A stretch of 37,333 nt of DNA from Candidatus Thorarchaeota archaeon (GCA_030669595.1 DAOVDG010000005.1:1-37333); one strand, 5' to 3'; shown: positions 24,669 through 33,067, numbered from the stretch's first letter. Notes: generated by a model not told the origin, from the letters alone. Made by a program: numbers and translations.

Positions 24669-24887
24669 CTATTCTGACCAAATGTCATCGCGTGCTTTCG
24701 TGTCTGCATCTTCTGGTCTTTCTATCCCATGACAACATATGATCAGCAGAAAAAGGAAAATTCCGCCTAGAAGTGCATGCAAGGCATATCTGGAAATGAT
24801 TTCCTCTAGGGTAAAGAATCCAAGGGCAATCCCTCCAACCAACCCCGCGAGTACCACAAGAATGAAGATGGTGTTTCTGTCAGACAT
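24669..24887 (-). CDS. Small two-helix membrane protein
   Basis: 72 residues from the ATG at 24887, with two hydrophobic segments (TIFILVVLAGLVGGIALGFF and ALHALLGGIFLFLLIICC) and a charged tail. No family is recognised. The frame extends to 24938, but the later ATG directly precedes the first helix. Small size and the decayed surroundings make it moderately uncertain as a gene. Confidence 0.5.
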   Translation of the reverse strand: MSDRNTIFILVVLAGLVGGIALGFFTLEEIISRYALHALLGGIFLFLLIICCHGIERPEDADTKARDDIWSE

Positions 24888-24956
24888 AGGCACCACAACC
24901 AGCAGACATTCGGATATTTGACTTTCCCATACGTCCAATGGGGCTGTCTGCTCGAA

Positions 24957-26480
24957 CTAGTCACCAGACCACTTGATGCTGGATATTGAAGCATAGAGCT
25001 GCTTGAATCGCGCAAATCCCTCGGCGTAGACATCGCGATTCACATCTTGAGGCTTCAAGGGCTTCAGTGGTTTCACCATGCTGTCAGCAGCTGCCACCAT
25101 TGAGTCAAACAAACCCACTCCTTTGCAGGCAAGGATTGCGGCTCCTAGAGCGCTAGCCTCTTCCATCTCAGTCCGGATTACAGGCACTCCAAGCACATCT
25201 GCCTGTATCTGCATCCACACTTGACTTCTGGCAGCACCTCCAGTCACACGAATTTCTGAGGCCGGAATCCCAATATCATTCATGACCTCGAGGTTGGTTC
25301 TGATCTCATAGGAAACGCCCTCCAAGATCGACCGCATGAGATGCTTTCTAGTATGGCCAAGGGCAAGACCGGCGAACACCCCACGCGCGTGTGGGTTCCA
25401 GTAGGGTGCACCAGCCCCTGCGAAATGCGGCAGGTGGATGACGCCCTCAGAACCAGCTGGAATCGCGTCTGCCCCTTCCGACATGATCTCGTACGGGTCG
25501 ATGCCCCGCTCTTTGGCAAGATTGCACTCTTCTGCACCCAGATTATCACGGAACCACCTAAGAGCTGAGCCTGTGGTGAACATACTAGCCTCCACAACAA
25601 ACGCGCCCGGGACAACATGGCGGCTGCAGAGCACGCGTATTTTGCGGTCGAATTCGGGAGTGTCAGAGTAGGCAAGCAGGAAAGTACCTGTTCCTGTAGT
25701 TGACTTGATTGAGCCCTCGCGAACCACACCCACTCCTAGTGCCGCACACTGCTGGTCTCCGCCTCCAGCAACCACAGGAGTGCCTTCCTTGAGCCCACAA
25801 TCATTGGCTGCCTTCGCAGTTACCTCTCCTGTGGGGGCACCAGACTGTAGAGGATCAGGGAGCTTCTCCCGCGGGATGTCAAATGAGTTGAGCATCTTTT
25901 CAGACCAACTTGCATCATTGATATCGAAAAGCATCGTTCTGCTTGCATTGGAATAATCAGTAATTGCGTTCCCCGTGAGCTTGAAGACCATGAAATCGTG
26001 AACCAAGAGGAACTTCCAAGCCTCTCTGAAGACTTCAGGCTCGTTCTCCTTGATCCAGAGAATCTTGGGAGCGGTGAAGTATGGATCAATGGTGAGCCCG
26101 GTGATCGAATGGACATCAGCTGGCGACATGACACTTCGAATCCAGTCGCATTGGGGCACGGTTCGACGGTCCTGCCACACAATGGCATTACGCAGTGCAT
26201 TGCCAGCATTGTCGATTGGAACAACCGTTTCACGTTGGTTGGTCACGCTCAGCCCACAGATACGCTCAGCGCTGACACCCGGGGTTTTGAGGCATTGCTT
26301 GGTTGTTACGCAGGCAGTGTCCCACCAGGTTTGTGCATTCTGCTCCACCCAAGAGGGCTTGGGATAGGAACTCTCGAACTCTTTGTAGGCTCGCGCGAGA
26401 ATAGCACCCTCTGTGTCAAAGACCATAGAACGAACTCCGGTAGTTCCGACATCCAACGCCAAGACCAGTTCAGTCATCAC
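24957..26480 (-). CDS. FGGY-family carbohydrate kinase (glycerol/xylulose kinase-like)
   Basis: 507 residues, full length for an FGGY kinase that phosphorylates a polyol or sugar with ATP. It has the phosphate-1 loop ALDVGTTGVRSMVFD, TNQRETVV and IVWQDRRT of glycerol kinases, ITDYSNASRTMLFDI, the catalytic-loop GGGDQQCAALGVGVVREG, and the C-terminal adenosine motif VTGGAARSQVWMQIQADVLGVPV. The first half leans towards glycerol kinase, while GVGVVREGS and the C-terminal half lean towards xylulokinase and related kinases. I therefore give no symbol. It is a single gene with no dehydrogenase or transporter alongside. Confidence 0.9.
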   Translation of the reverse strand: MMTELVLALDVGTTGVRSMVFDTEGAILARAYKEFESSYPKPSWVEQNAQTWWDTACVTTKQCLKTPGVSAERICGLSVTNQRETVVPIDNAGNALRNAIVWQDRRTVPQCDWIRSVMSPADVHSITGLTIDPYFTAPKILWIKENEPEVFREAWKFLLVHDFMVFKLTGNAITDYSNASRTMLFDINDASWSEKMLNSFDIPREKLPDPLQSGAPTGEVTAKAANDCGLKEGTPVVAGGGDQQCAALGVGVVREGSIKSTTGTGTFLLAYSDTPEFDRKIRVLCSRHVVPGAFVVEASMFTTGSALRWFRDNLGAEECNLAKERGIDPYEIMSEGADAIPAGSEGVIHLPHFAGAGAPYWNPHARGVFAGLALGHTRKHLMRSILEGVSYEIRTNLEVMNDIGIPASEIRVTGGAARSQVWMQIQADVLGVPVIRTEMEEASALGAAILACKGVGLFDSMVAAADSMVKPLKPLKPQDVNRDVYAEGFARFKQLYASISSIKWSGD

Positions 26481-26530
26481 TTCTCACCAGTCATTGGTTG
26501 ACATGCCCCGGATATGAAAACTAATCGGTC

Positions 26531-26818
26531 CTAGGGGGTGGTCTCTGAGCTCACGAGTCCTTGGAGATCTCTTCGGTCACCGACTAGGAATAGCTTAAGT
26601 CGTCGATTTCGTTTAATCTGACGCTCACGGCGAAGAGCACCACCTCTGGTGCTGCATTCTTCCACGTAGACGAGGTATTTGGGTTGGTGCATGTGGAAGT
26701 AAGCAGCTGACTTCGAGTTTCCAGATAGATGTTCGTTCAGTCGTCGCTCTAGATCATTAGTCTGACCAGTGTAGTAGGTGCCAGTTTCCGTTTCGATTAT
26801 GTAGACGTAGTAAGGCAA
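26531..26818 (-). CDS. GIY-YIG nuclease-domain protein
   Basis: 95 residues forming one GIY-YIG domain of the small stand-alone (UPF0213/YhbQ) type. The two signature strands are YYVYIIETETGTYYTGQTNDL, the conserved arginine and His follow in ERRLNEHLSG, and the later AxxxEr-type segment is GALRRERQIKRNRR. Such proteins are metal-dependent DNA endonucleases or their relatives, with poorly known roles. It starts 30 bases downstream of a shared TATA-like box, so it may be leaderless. Confidence 0.9.
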   Translation of the reverse strand: MPYYVYIIETETGTYYTGQTNDLERRLNEHLSGNSKSAAYFHMHQPKYLVYVEECSTRGGALRRERQIKRNRRLKLFLVGDRRDLQGLVSSETTP

Positions 26819-26846
26819 GTCTGGTCACATTGGAGCGCCCGGCGCG

Positions 26847-26854
26847 TGATATAG
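26847..26854. promoter_or_regulatory. Shared divergent TATA element
   Basis: TGATATAG (CTATATCA on the other strand) lies 29-36 bases from the GIY-YIG start (minus) and about 60 from the membrane gene at 26915 (plus). It is the only TATA-like sequence in this 96-base divergent gap. Confidence 0.4.
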
Positions 26855-26914
26855 TTCTTTGGACTACATCCCATTCTAGGAAGAGATATCCGCGATACAG
26901 TTCACAGGAAAGGC

Positions 26915-27991
26915 ATGCAAGACTCAGAGAAACCAGCAGACTCAAAGTGGCCCCAGTTGGTGCTTATCGGCTTCCTGTCAATGGTGTTCGCTGAGGCGTT
27001 CTCGGGCGCATCCATTCTATGGTTCATCACCGAGTGGGCCTGGTTTGTCACGCTGCCCCTCTACTGGTCACACACTCTGCTCTTCCTGAACCTTGCCATG
27101 AGGTCCAAGAGAACGTCAGTGGGTCAACTGTACCTCTGGGGGATACTATTCGGACTCTATGAGTCGTGGGTCACAAAGGTACTATGGGTGGGGTACTTCA
27201 CAGAGCCACCTCTTCTTGGCACGGTCTTTGGGTTCGCAATTGCTGAGAGCATCGTGCTGCTCTTGTTCTGGCACCCAATAATGGCATTCGTTTTGCCGAT
27301 TCTGGTATTCCAGATTCTAGCTCAAGCAAGCAACACGTCGAATGAGGGAATGGAAACCGCCTTCCCAACTCACACCTCGTTCCTTCAGAGAAGTCGACGG
27401 AATTCAGTGTTTTACCTGTACGCCTTCATCATAGGATCCTTGTTCATGACGGTCAATTCTGGATACGACTTCATCGCAGCTGGGATTACAGCGCTTGGCA
27501 GCCTCGTCCTGATTCTGATCCCGTACTATATTATCAAAAGGCGCGGAGGAGGGTCGTTCTCGATTCAATCACTGAGATTAGGAAGGAAAGGTCTGGCTGT
27601 GACTGCTGCGTATGTTATCCTCCTGTACGCAATCACATTCCCGATTCTGCTACCTGAGCGCATTCCAGGTATTGAAACAATCATCGCTACACTCTTCATC
27701 TATGCCTTTGTGATCTTGCTCATCTATGCAAGTCCTCCAGTCGATGAATCCGAGTCCATTCCGAGGGGCGACTCCAAGCTGTTAGGAATGAAGGAGCTGA
27801 AGCGATGGTATGGCTTGCTTTTCCTCTTGCTACTAATCTGGGCAATCATCCCCGAAATCACGATTATCATAGGCACTCTTGTCTATCTGTCGTACTTAGT
27901 AATTGGTTCTCTGCTATTCATGTCGATAACGATTCGCGAACTAATTAGACGGGTCCGTTCTCGACCAAACCAGCAAGCAGGAAACCTTTAG
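26915..27991 (+). CDS. Nine-helix membrane protein, unknown function
   Basis: 358 residues. After a short polar start there are about nine hydrophobic segments, including LVLIGFLSMVFAEAFSGASILWF, WAWFVTLPLYWSHTLLFLNLA, YLWGILFGLYESWVTKVLWVGYF, MAFVLPILVFQILAQ and LLFLLLLIWAIIPEITIIIGTLVYLSYLVIGSLLFM. No family motif is recognised. It stops 16 bases before the beta-domain gene at 28008, so the two may be co-transcribed; a membrane export or anchoring role for that protein is a guess. Confidence 0.82.
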   Translation: MQDSEKPADSKWPQLVLIGFLSMVFAEAFSGASILWFITEWAWFVTLPLYWSHTLLFLNLAMRSKRTSVGQLYLWGILFGLYESWVTKVLWVGYFTEPPLLGTVFGFAIAESIVLLLFWHPIMAFVLPILVFQILAQASNTSNEGMETAFPTHTSFLQRSRRNSVFYLYAFIIGSLFMTVNSGYDFIAAGITALGSLVLILIPYYIIKRRGGGSFSIQSLRLGRKGLAVTAAYVILLYAITFPILLPERIPGIETIIATLFIYAFVILLIYASPPVDESESIPRGDSKLLGMKELKRWYGLLFLLLLIWAIIPEITIIIGTLVYLSYLVIGSLLFMSITIRELIRRVRSRPNQQAGNL

Positions 27992-28007
27992 ATTCACCCT
28001 GCAGTCA

Positions 28008-29195
28008 ATGGAGAACTGGAGTGTCTTGTACATGGGGATTCACGAGGACACACTCCCGGTCCTAGCGATATTGGGTGTGATATTGTCGATGACGGGAGTC
28101 AACCTGTTCATAATTAGAGACCCAATGCGAGCCATTTCAGCAGTGCCACTCTCACTGGTCCACGGGGGCATAAGTAATCGACTCTCAAGCATTCAGGTCA
28201 ATCTTTACGACGAGAACAAGAAGATTGCTGTGAGTCTCGAGATTGGCGACTACTGGGGAGGCGAACAGAAGCAGAGGTTGAGAGCGAGGTATTACCACGA
28301 GGATGGAAGCTATAAGGACCTTCACTCTGCGTACACGAATGGTGACTACTCAGGTGTTGCTCAGATTAGGTATGACCCATTGCAGGGAATAATGGCGAAT
28401 GTACCCGGCAAGTCAGAGAAAATGCTGTTCCTGTACGATCAGGTCAATGGAGAACGCCTGATCAAATATGTCGCGATACAGAGCTACCGGTACAGCGATC
28501 TGGACGAACATGATGAGAGGATTAACAACATCAGGCTGAGCTATGCCGGTTCTGAGTACACTGTCTTCCATGACAATTGCAATGACATGGACGGATTCCA
28601 TAAGGATCTTGACTTCGGATATGGAGTTCCCTCTGAAGGAGAATTCATCGTACCAACTGGAGCCAGCTACATGACTCCAGAAGATATTCCGAACAATCCC
28701 TCAGGATGGCACGGTCCAAACTTCGTTCACGTACTTGATAGGTCCTTCAGGCTATATCAGCTGAGCGAGTTCTCGGTGATAGGTCAACTCATCCAGAGCA
28801 GTTACACTCTAGGGAAGACCTATGTCGCACTTTTCGACGAGAATAAGCAGATTGTGATGCTCATCCACTGGGGTGACGCTTGGTATGGAAGCAAGAAGGC
28901 GTGGTTCAACGTCTACTTCTATCCGCAGAACGGCGGAGGCTACGCTCAGTCGTCAGGTTACATCTACAACAGCGGCTTCACGAAGACTGGCAAGCTCTGG
29001 TGGGGAGGGGGCGCTGGTGGTGACGGTGCCATCTACTCAAGCATTGACGGGTCTGGTGATGCCTATCCCATTGGCGAGTGCGACAAGGCCTCCAGGATCA
29101 TCAAGTACGTGATGCTGCTGGGATACAAACATTCGCACTACAACCTAGTGGATATGAGGATTCACGACATCAACGTCGTCGCGGACCCAGATTAA
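28008..29195 (+). CDS. Repeated beta-domain surface protein, copy 1 (two domains)
   Basis: 395 residues. One hydrophobic N-terminal segment (LPVLAILGVILSMTGVNLFII, about residues 16-36) looks like a signal anchor. Two related beta-rich domains follow. In domain 1, VNLYDENKKIAVSLEIGDYWGGEQKQ corresponds to VALFDENKQIVMLIHWGDAWYGSKKA of domain 2, and RLIKYVAIQSYRYSD to RIIKYVMLLGYKHSH, so the protein arose by internal duplication. Domain 2 also carries an insert (NCNDMDGFHKDLDFGYG up to GWHGPNFVHVLDRPFRLYQL) shared with the other copies. A lectin-like beta sandwich is a fair guess; I do not recognise a named family. This is the only copy that keeps the putative anchor. It converges on the nuoN pseudogene. 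Confidence 0.82.
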   Translation: MENWSVLYMGIHEDTLPVLAILGVILSMTGVNLFIIRDPMRAISAVPLSLVHGGISNRLSSIQVNLYDENKKIAVSLEIGDYWGGEQKQRLRARYYHEDGSYKDLHSAYTNGDYSGVAQIRYDPLQGIMANVPGKSEKMLFLYDQVNGERLIKYVAIQSYRYSDLDEHDERINNIRLSYAGSEYTVFHDNCNDMDGFHKDLDFGYGVPSEGEFIVPTGASYMTPEDIPNNPSGWHGPNFVHVLDRSFRLYQLSEFSVIGQLIQSSYTLGKTYVALFDENKQIVMLIHWGDAWYGSKKAWFNVYFYPQNGGGYAQSSGYIYNSGFTKTGKLWWGGGAGGDGAIYSSIDGSGDAYPIGECDKASRIIKYVMLLGYKHSHYNLVDMRIHDINVVADPD

Positions 29196-29445
29196 ACCGC
29201 AGCTCCTAGGGGGTTCCAGCAGCCAGAATTGCACTAACAATATCCACGTAGTTGTACAGCGCACTACCTGCAGCTTCGGCAATGCTGTAGATTGGGGCGG
29301 GATACACACCTATGACCAACAGGGCAACCGCGAGAATCCCCATCTCCAGGATGACTGAAGGACTAGCACGATGCGCGCTTCTGACCTTTTCAGACATCAG
29401 CCTAAACCGGGCTACCTTGCTTGCCTATCCTCAGGAAATAGCCAA
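29158..29445. repeat. Direct repeat, left copy (beta-domain 3' end plus nuoN 3' end)
   Basis: This segment is repeated in the same orientation at 36993-37283. It spans the last codons of the beta-domain gene (IHDINVVAD), the short convergent gap with TCCTAGGG, and the nuoN-like 3' end. The nuoN-like part agrees at about 80-85% of positions by eye, so the duplication is not recent. Confidence 0.8.
29206..29445 (-). pseudogene. Truncated nuoN-like gene fragment
   Basis: The frame from 29397 down reads SEKVRSAHRASPSVILEMGILAVALLVIGVYPAPIYSIAEAAGSALYNYV, nearly the same as the C-terminus of the gene at the window end. Upstream of it the match goes on as LDIGYFLRI (against LGLGYYLRM), but with an indel and stop codons, and then it is lost. 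NuoN is the ND2-type proton-pumping membrane subunit of complex I-like dehydrogenases and needs about 14 helices, so this piece cannot function as such. Confidence 0.82.
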
Positions 29446-29574
29446 TGTCAAGTGGAAATCGATTTCTCTGGCTGGTTGTTCCACCTCTCTCGAAAAGACT
29501 GGCATCCCAGCTTCCAAGAACCAGAGCCCTAGCTAGGACATGACTCCCGTGACCGGGAGTGTTCCATGACGAGG

Positions 29575-30003
29575 TCAACCCGACTCAATCTCTTCTTTGA
29601 AACTGTCAATCAAGGAGAATGCCTTGCTTGCCTGTTGAACGGCTCTCTCGGCATCGACCTCTGTAAACATATCTCCGGCAGGGGTGTCTGTGGTTTCGTC
29701 ACCATACATTGCCATTCCTCTTAGTGAGAACAGCTCATGCGACACAGTTGCCATCTCGTCTATGTTATCGTTAAGCCATTGAGGAAACCGTTCCCTATAC
29801 CTAATGAGAACGTACCCGACATCATGGCTCTTCGGATACTCGATGCCGACGAGTCGAAGTCCGCTCTTCAACGTGAGTTCCACGCATTCCTGTGAATAGC
29901 GAATGGCTTCAGGATACCTACTCTCATCTCTCGCTCTCTCAGCATCGGTCAGCCTTGATTGCGCTCGAAGAAGCAGGTCGAATGCCATCCTGTCCCTCTT
30001 CAT
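29575..30003 (-). CDS. HEPN-domain protein, partner of MNT nucleotidyltransferase
   Basis: 142 residues of the HEPN superfamily: helical bundle with AFDLLLRAQSRLTDAERARDESRYPEAIRYSQECVELTLKSGLRL and the PKSHDVGYVLIRY segment. In the C-terminal helix, where toxic HEPN RNases carry Rx4-6H, it has LRGMAMYGDE, with Arg but no His at the usual spacing, so RNase activity is doubtful. The ATG overlaps the stop of the upstream MNT gene (ATGA), which ties the pair translationally. The likely role is a toxin-antitoxin or nucleotidyl-transfer module. The start at 30003 is preferred over 30048 for this overlap. Confidence 0.85.
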   Translation of the reverse strand: MKRDRMAFDLLLRAQSRLTDAERARDESRYPEAIRYSQECVELTLKSGLRLVGIEYPKSHDVGYVLIRYRERFPQWLNDNIDEMATVSHELFSLRGMAMYGDETTDTPAGDMFTEVDAERAVQQASKAFSLIDSFKEEIESG

Positions 30004-30740
30004 GCGGCAAACACCTCGCTGAGCGGCATGCCCTTTCTCAACTCCCATAGGTGTCCGCCTTCTGGTAGGGCAATCCGCTTACCCCCAACATCCTGTAGCC
30101 GTGTTCTCAGGCGGCTAAGAATCTCAGCGAAGAAATCGTTTCTGTCGTAGATGATTACCGCGTCCAGCGTCATGTCAAGATAGAGCGGCCTTAGGGTCTC
30201 TGACTCCGTTGTATCCAGTGCATACCACTGGATGCTTGAATAGATTCCAGAATGCTCCCATAGTCGGATTATCATCTCTCCTGTGTGTCGTGTAGTGTCT
30301 ATGAGTGTACTCACCCTTGACGTCATGCGCTCTTTCCAATCTCGGACAATGACAGCTATGTCTATGTCACTAGTTTCATGGTAGTCCCCTCGTGCTACAG
30401 AACCGAATATGGCCACGGTCACGAGTCTGCTCCCAAGGCCATCAAGCAGGCCAGACATCAAAGCATCAAGCACATCCTTGTAGGGACTGTTGGCGAGCTT
30501 ACCCAGATTGACCTCACCTGATACTGAGGCCACGATATGTGCGGGGGACCATAACTGATATTCACCACGCCGCACTCGCGTGCCATAGTCCGACCTCACC
30601 AGCCTGCTCAGAATGTTGAGTAATACACGGCGTTCAACATTGAGCTTAGCTTGCGCCTGATTCAGTGTGATTATGCTTCCTCCAAACTCCTGCCAGAGTT
30701 TTGCATACGCCTTGCCAAGCCACTCAGGAAGCCATCTCAT
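30000..30740 (-). CDS. Winged-helix plus MNT nucleotidyltransferase
   Basis: 246 residues. Residues 1-70 look like a winged helix (IITLNQAQAKLNVERRVLLNILSRLVRSDYGTRVRRGEYQLW) that could bind the module's own promoter. The central minimal nucleotidyltransferase domain has the complete motif GSVARGDYHETSDID (GSx10DxD) that binds NTP and metal. MNT proteins paired with HEPN act as antitoxins by modifying the partner. The start has GGAG seven bases upstream, and two CCAAATAG direct repeats flank the TATA-like sequence ahead of it. Confidence 0.88.
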   Translation of the reverse strand: MRWLPEWLGKAYAKLWQEFGGSIITLNQAQAKLNVERRVLLNILSRLVRSDYGTRVRRGEYQLWSPAHIVASVSGEVNLGKLANSPYKDVLDALMSGLLDGLGSRLVTVAIFGSVARGDYHETSDIDIAVIVRDWKERMTSRVSTLIDTTRHTGEMIIRLWEHSGIYSSIQWYALDTTESETLRPLYLDMTLDAVIIYDRNDFFAEILSRLRTRLQDVGGKRIALPEGGHLWELRKGMPLSEVFAA

Positions 30741-30749
30741 AATAATCTC

Positions 30750-30775
30750 CTATTTGGATATAATATACTATTTGG
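30750..30775 (-). promoter_or_regulatory. Promoter with direct repeats ahead of the MNT-HEPN pair
   Basis: On the minus strand CCAAATAG occurs twice (30768-30775 and 30750-30757), 18 bases apart, enclosing the TATA-like TATATTATAT. The second copy runs into the ribosome binding site GGAG. Repeats around the promoter are typical of autoregulated toxin-antitoxin operons; the winged-helix part of the MNT protein is the obvious candidate to bind them. Confidence 0.5.
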
Positions 30776-30786
30776 GAATAAACTTT

Positions 30787-32202
30787 GTGTTTCTGGTACA
30801 TGACAACTGCAACGACATGGACGGGTTCCACCAGGATCTTGACTTCGGCTACGGAACCTCGTCAGATGGAGAGTTCATAGTGGAATCTGGAAACAGCTAC
30901 ATGACTCCAGAAGACATTCCGAGCAGTCCCTCAGGTTGGCACGGTCCTAACTTCGTTCACGTACTTGACAGGCCCTTCAGGCTCTACCAGCTGAGTGAGT
31001 TCTCGGTGATAGGCCAGCTCATCCAGAGCAGTGGTACCTTGGGGAAGACCTATGTCGCACTCTTCGACGAGAACAAGCAGATCACACTGCTCATAATGTG
31101 GGGTGACTCCTGGCTAAACAGCAAGAAAGGGTACTTCAACGTCTACTTCTACCCGCAGAACGGCGGAAGCCACTCTCAGTCGTCAGGTTACATCTACAAC
31201 AGCGGCTTCACGAAGACCGGCAAGCTCAGGTGGGGCGAGGGCATGCTTAGTGACGGCGCCATCTACTCGAGTATCGACGGATCTAATAGTGTCATCGGCA
31301 GTTGCGATAATGCATCGAGGGTCATCAAGTATGTTGTGCTGCTAGGATACAGGTACTCCCACTACAATCTCGTGAACATGAGGATTCACGACATCAACGT
31401 CGTCGCGGACCTAAACGCTCATGACCCCAATGCCCCAAATCCTGATGAGCCAGTGGAGCATGATGGAACCTATGAGTCGCGGATAAAGAGCGCAAAGACA
31501 GCTGCTGGCCCCTATGTTACCAACGCTGAAAGCTCTGTCACCTTCTACTGGACCGGGTGGTGGCCATGGTGCCATATTACGGTGTATCTTGTTACTTCAC
31601 CGGCGTGTACTCTTGACATGCATGTGAAGGTCGACCTGATTGGTAGCTTTGAAGTCGTGGATACCAGATCGAACTTCTTTGGACTTCAGGCGATGACTGA
31701 GAGTGAACAAGAAACAGCTGAGCATGAAACAATCATCAACACAGACTCTGTATGGGATGACACCTCGAATGTCCTGGCAGTTGCTTTTGCCATAGCCTCT
31801 CTGGCACTTATAGTGACTACTATTGCGTACCAGCTCACAGGTGTATGGCAACCATGGCTGCTTTCCTTGGGTGTATGGTTTGGAATAGGTCTTGCGTTCA
31901 TGCTGGTTATGCACCAAAAGTGGTTAGCAAAAGAATGGACAGGTGAATATGCGGGACTCAAGTACTTTCTGTTGGTCGCGTCACTCCTTGGAACCATTGC
32001 TGGCGCTCTTGGAGGACTGCTTTTGATTGGCTGTCGGAGCGTAACAAGATTGATTCAGTACTGGACCTATGCCAGGTATTTCACTGCAGTTTCCGCGGCT
32101 GGTTGGAAGGGGCGTTCGAATTCCGGAAACCTTGTTTGCGCCCTTATTCTATTCGCCGTGCTAGTTGGACTATCGTTGCACATAGCTTTCGGGAGTAGTT
32201 AG
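30787..32202 (+). CDS. Repeated beta-domain protein, copy 2, fused to a membrane tail
   Basis: About 471 residues if read from the GTG at 30787. Homology to copy 1 begins abruptly at HDNCNDMDGFHQDLDFGYG and runs through NMRIHDINVVAD, so the N-terminal anchor and first domain are missing. After a Pro/Asp/Glu linker come a beta-like segment (TFYWTGWWPWCHITVYLV) and four membrane helices ending at the C-terminus (VLAVAFAIASLALIVTTIAYQL, PWLLSLGVWFGIGLAFMLV, YFLLVASLLGTIAGALGGLLLIG and VCALILFAVLVGLSLHIAFG). The frame stays open back to 30667, across the promoter of the MNT gene, but nothing there looks coding. The 5' end is probably truncated, and expression is uncertain. Confidence 0.68.
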   Translation: MFLVHDNCNDMDGFHQDLDFGYGTSSDGEFIVESGNSYMTPEDIPSSPSGWHGPNFVHVLDRPFRLYQLSEFSVIGQLIQSSGTLGKTYVALFDENKQITLLIMWGDSWLNSKKGYFNVYFYPQNGGSHSQSSGYIYNSGFTKTGKLRWGEGMLSDGAIYSSIDGSNSVIGSCDNASRVIKYVVLLGYRYSHYNLVNMRIHDINVVADLNAHDPNAPNPDEPVEHDGTYESRIKSAKTAAGPYVTNAESSVTFYWTGWWPWCHITVYLVTSPACTLDMHVKVDLIGSFEVVDTRSNFFGLQAMTESEQETAEHETIINTDSVWDDTSNVLAVAFAIASLALIVTTIAYQLTGVWQPWLLSLGVWFGIGLAFMLVMHQKWLAKEWTGEYAGLKYFLLVASLLGTIAGALGGLLLIGCRSVTRLIQYWTYARYFTAVSAAGWKGRSNSGNLVCALILFAVLVGLSLHIAFGSS

Positions 32203-32237
32203 AAAGATTCAACACTCTGCAGGAGCGAGTAATAAAT

Positions 32238-32624
32238 ATGGAAATAATGGAATGGGCTCCTTTGGGCGCTTTGCTTTCAATATGCATATTCCTATTCTTT
32301 GGATACGTTTTCTTCAGGGGTATTGGAATTATCGCTGATTTGAGAGCAGGTAAAGATCGAGAAGTTACTGGCTTAGCGCGGCTATACGTTGGAGCCAAAG
32401 AACGGAGATCAACAGAGGTGGGTTTCTATTTGCTGTTCTTTGTTCTCCCTCTTGTTGGCGTCTTCCTGCCAGGATTGATTCTCGTTCCCGAAGAGGCAAT
32501 AGCCCTAATGATAGACAATTGGTACGTGTTTTTTGGTAGCATTTTGCTGTCCATCTCACTTCCAGTTTGCTATTCCGAAACAGGGGAAGAAGAGGAGGAG
32601 TGGGATTCTGCCAAGGAACCCTGA
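32238..32624 (+). CDS. Three-helix membrane protein, unknown
   Basis: 128 residues with three hydrophobic segments (LGALLSICIFLFFGYVFFRGIGII, VGFYLLFFVLPLVGVFLPGLILV and WYVFFGSILLSISLPVCY) and an acidic tail (GEEEEEWD). AGGAG lies about 12 bases before the ATG. No family is recognised. It follows copy 2 by 35 bases and precedes a beta-domain relic. Confidence 0.6.
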   Translation: MEIMEWAPLGALLSICIFLFFGYVFFRGIGIIADLRAGKDREVTGLARLYVGAKERRSTEVGFYLLFFVLPLVGVFLPGLILVPEEAIALMIDNWYVFFGSILLSISLPVCYSETGEEEEEWDSAKEP

Positions 32625-32642
32625 TATCTTCAAGAGCGGCAT

Positions 32643-32750
32643 GAAAGAGTCATCGAGTACGTGGTGCTGCGGGGGATAAAGTACTCGGGAGACTTTCTGG
32701 TGGACATGAGGATTCACGACATCAACGTCATCATCAGCCTCACTATGGCA
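32643..32750 (+). pseudogene. Relic of the beta-domain gene 3' end (fragment A)
   Basis: The plus frame reads ERVIEYVVLRGIKYSGDFLVDMRIHDINVIISLT, which matches the end of copies 1 and 2 (RVIKYVVLLGYRYSHYNLVNMRIHDINVVAD) and the variant end of copy 3 (SVIEYVVLRGIRYSGNVPVNMRG). No upstream part of the domain and no start are present. The 226-base gap 32625-32851 otherwise holds only the vapBC promoter. Confidence 0.8.
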
Positions 32751-32806
32751 TCATTGAGTGCTTTGATCTATTGGAATGCAGCAGCGCAGTTTGTTGGACC
32801 GTAATC

Positions 32807-32817
32807 CATATATATAG
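32807..32817 (+). promoter_or_regulatory. TATA box of vapBC
   Basis: CATATATATAG, a strong archaeal-type TATA element, centred 40 bases ahead of the vapB ATG at 32852. GTGGAG at 32838-32843 then serves as ribosome binding site. Confidence 0.6.
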
Positions 32818-32851
32818 TGCTACATGTAGTGAATCATGTGGAGATTTTCCA

Positions 32852-33067
32852 ATGGGCCAAAAAAACATCCCCGTCGATGAGAGGACCTACGAGATGCTGA
32901 AATCGATGAAGCATCCCAATGAATCATTTCGTGAGCTCATTATTCGACTTGTTGAGCAACAAAGAGGCCGGATATTGAAGCATTTCGGAAACTGGACGAT
33001 GACCGATGAAGAGGCCAAGATCCTATTTGACTCTCTAGAGGAAGGCTGGGCAGGATGGAGACCTTGA
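32852..33067 (+). CDS. vapB: VapB-type antitoxin
   Basis: 71 residues. The N-terminal part (KNIPVDERTYEMLKSMKHPNESFRELIIRLVEQQ) is the ribbon-helix-helix-like dimer and DNA-binding unit of archaeal VapB antitoxins, and the charged C-terminal tail (WTMTDEEAKILFDSLEEGWAGW) would wrap the toxin. The ATG at 32852 has GTGGAG eight bases upstream. It overlaps the toxin gene by 13 bases, the usual coupling. Autoregulation through the TATA region is expected but not shown. Confidence 0.85.
   Translation: MGQKNIPVDERTYEMLKSMKHPNESFRELIIRLVEQQRGRILKHFGNWTMTDEEAKILFDSLEEGWAGWRP

Noticed and set aside
24957-26480. Calling the FGGY kinase glycerol kinase outright
   Set aside because: N-terminal blocks resemble glycerol kinase, but GVGVVREGS and the C-terminal half resemble xylulokinase-type members, and there is no supporting neighbour.
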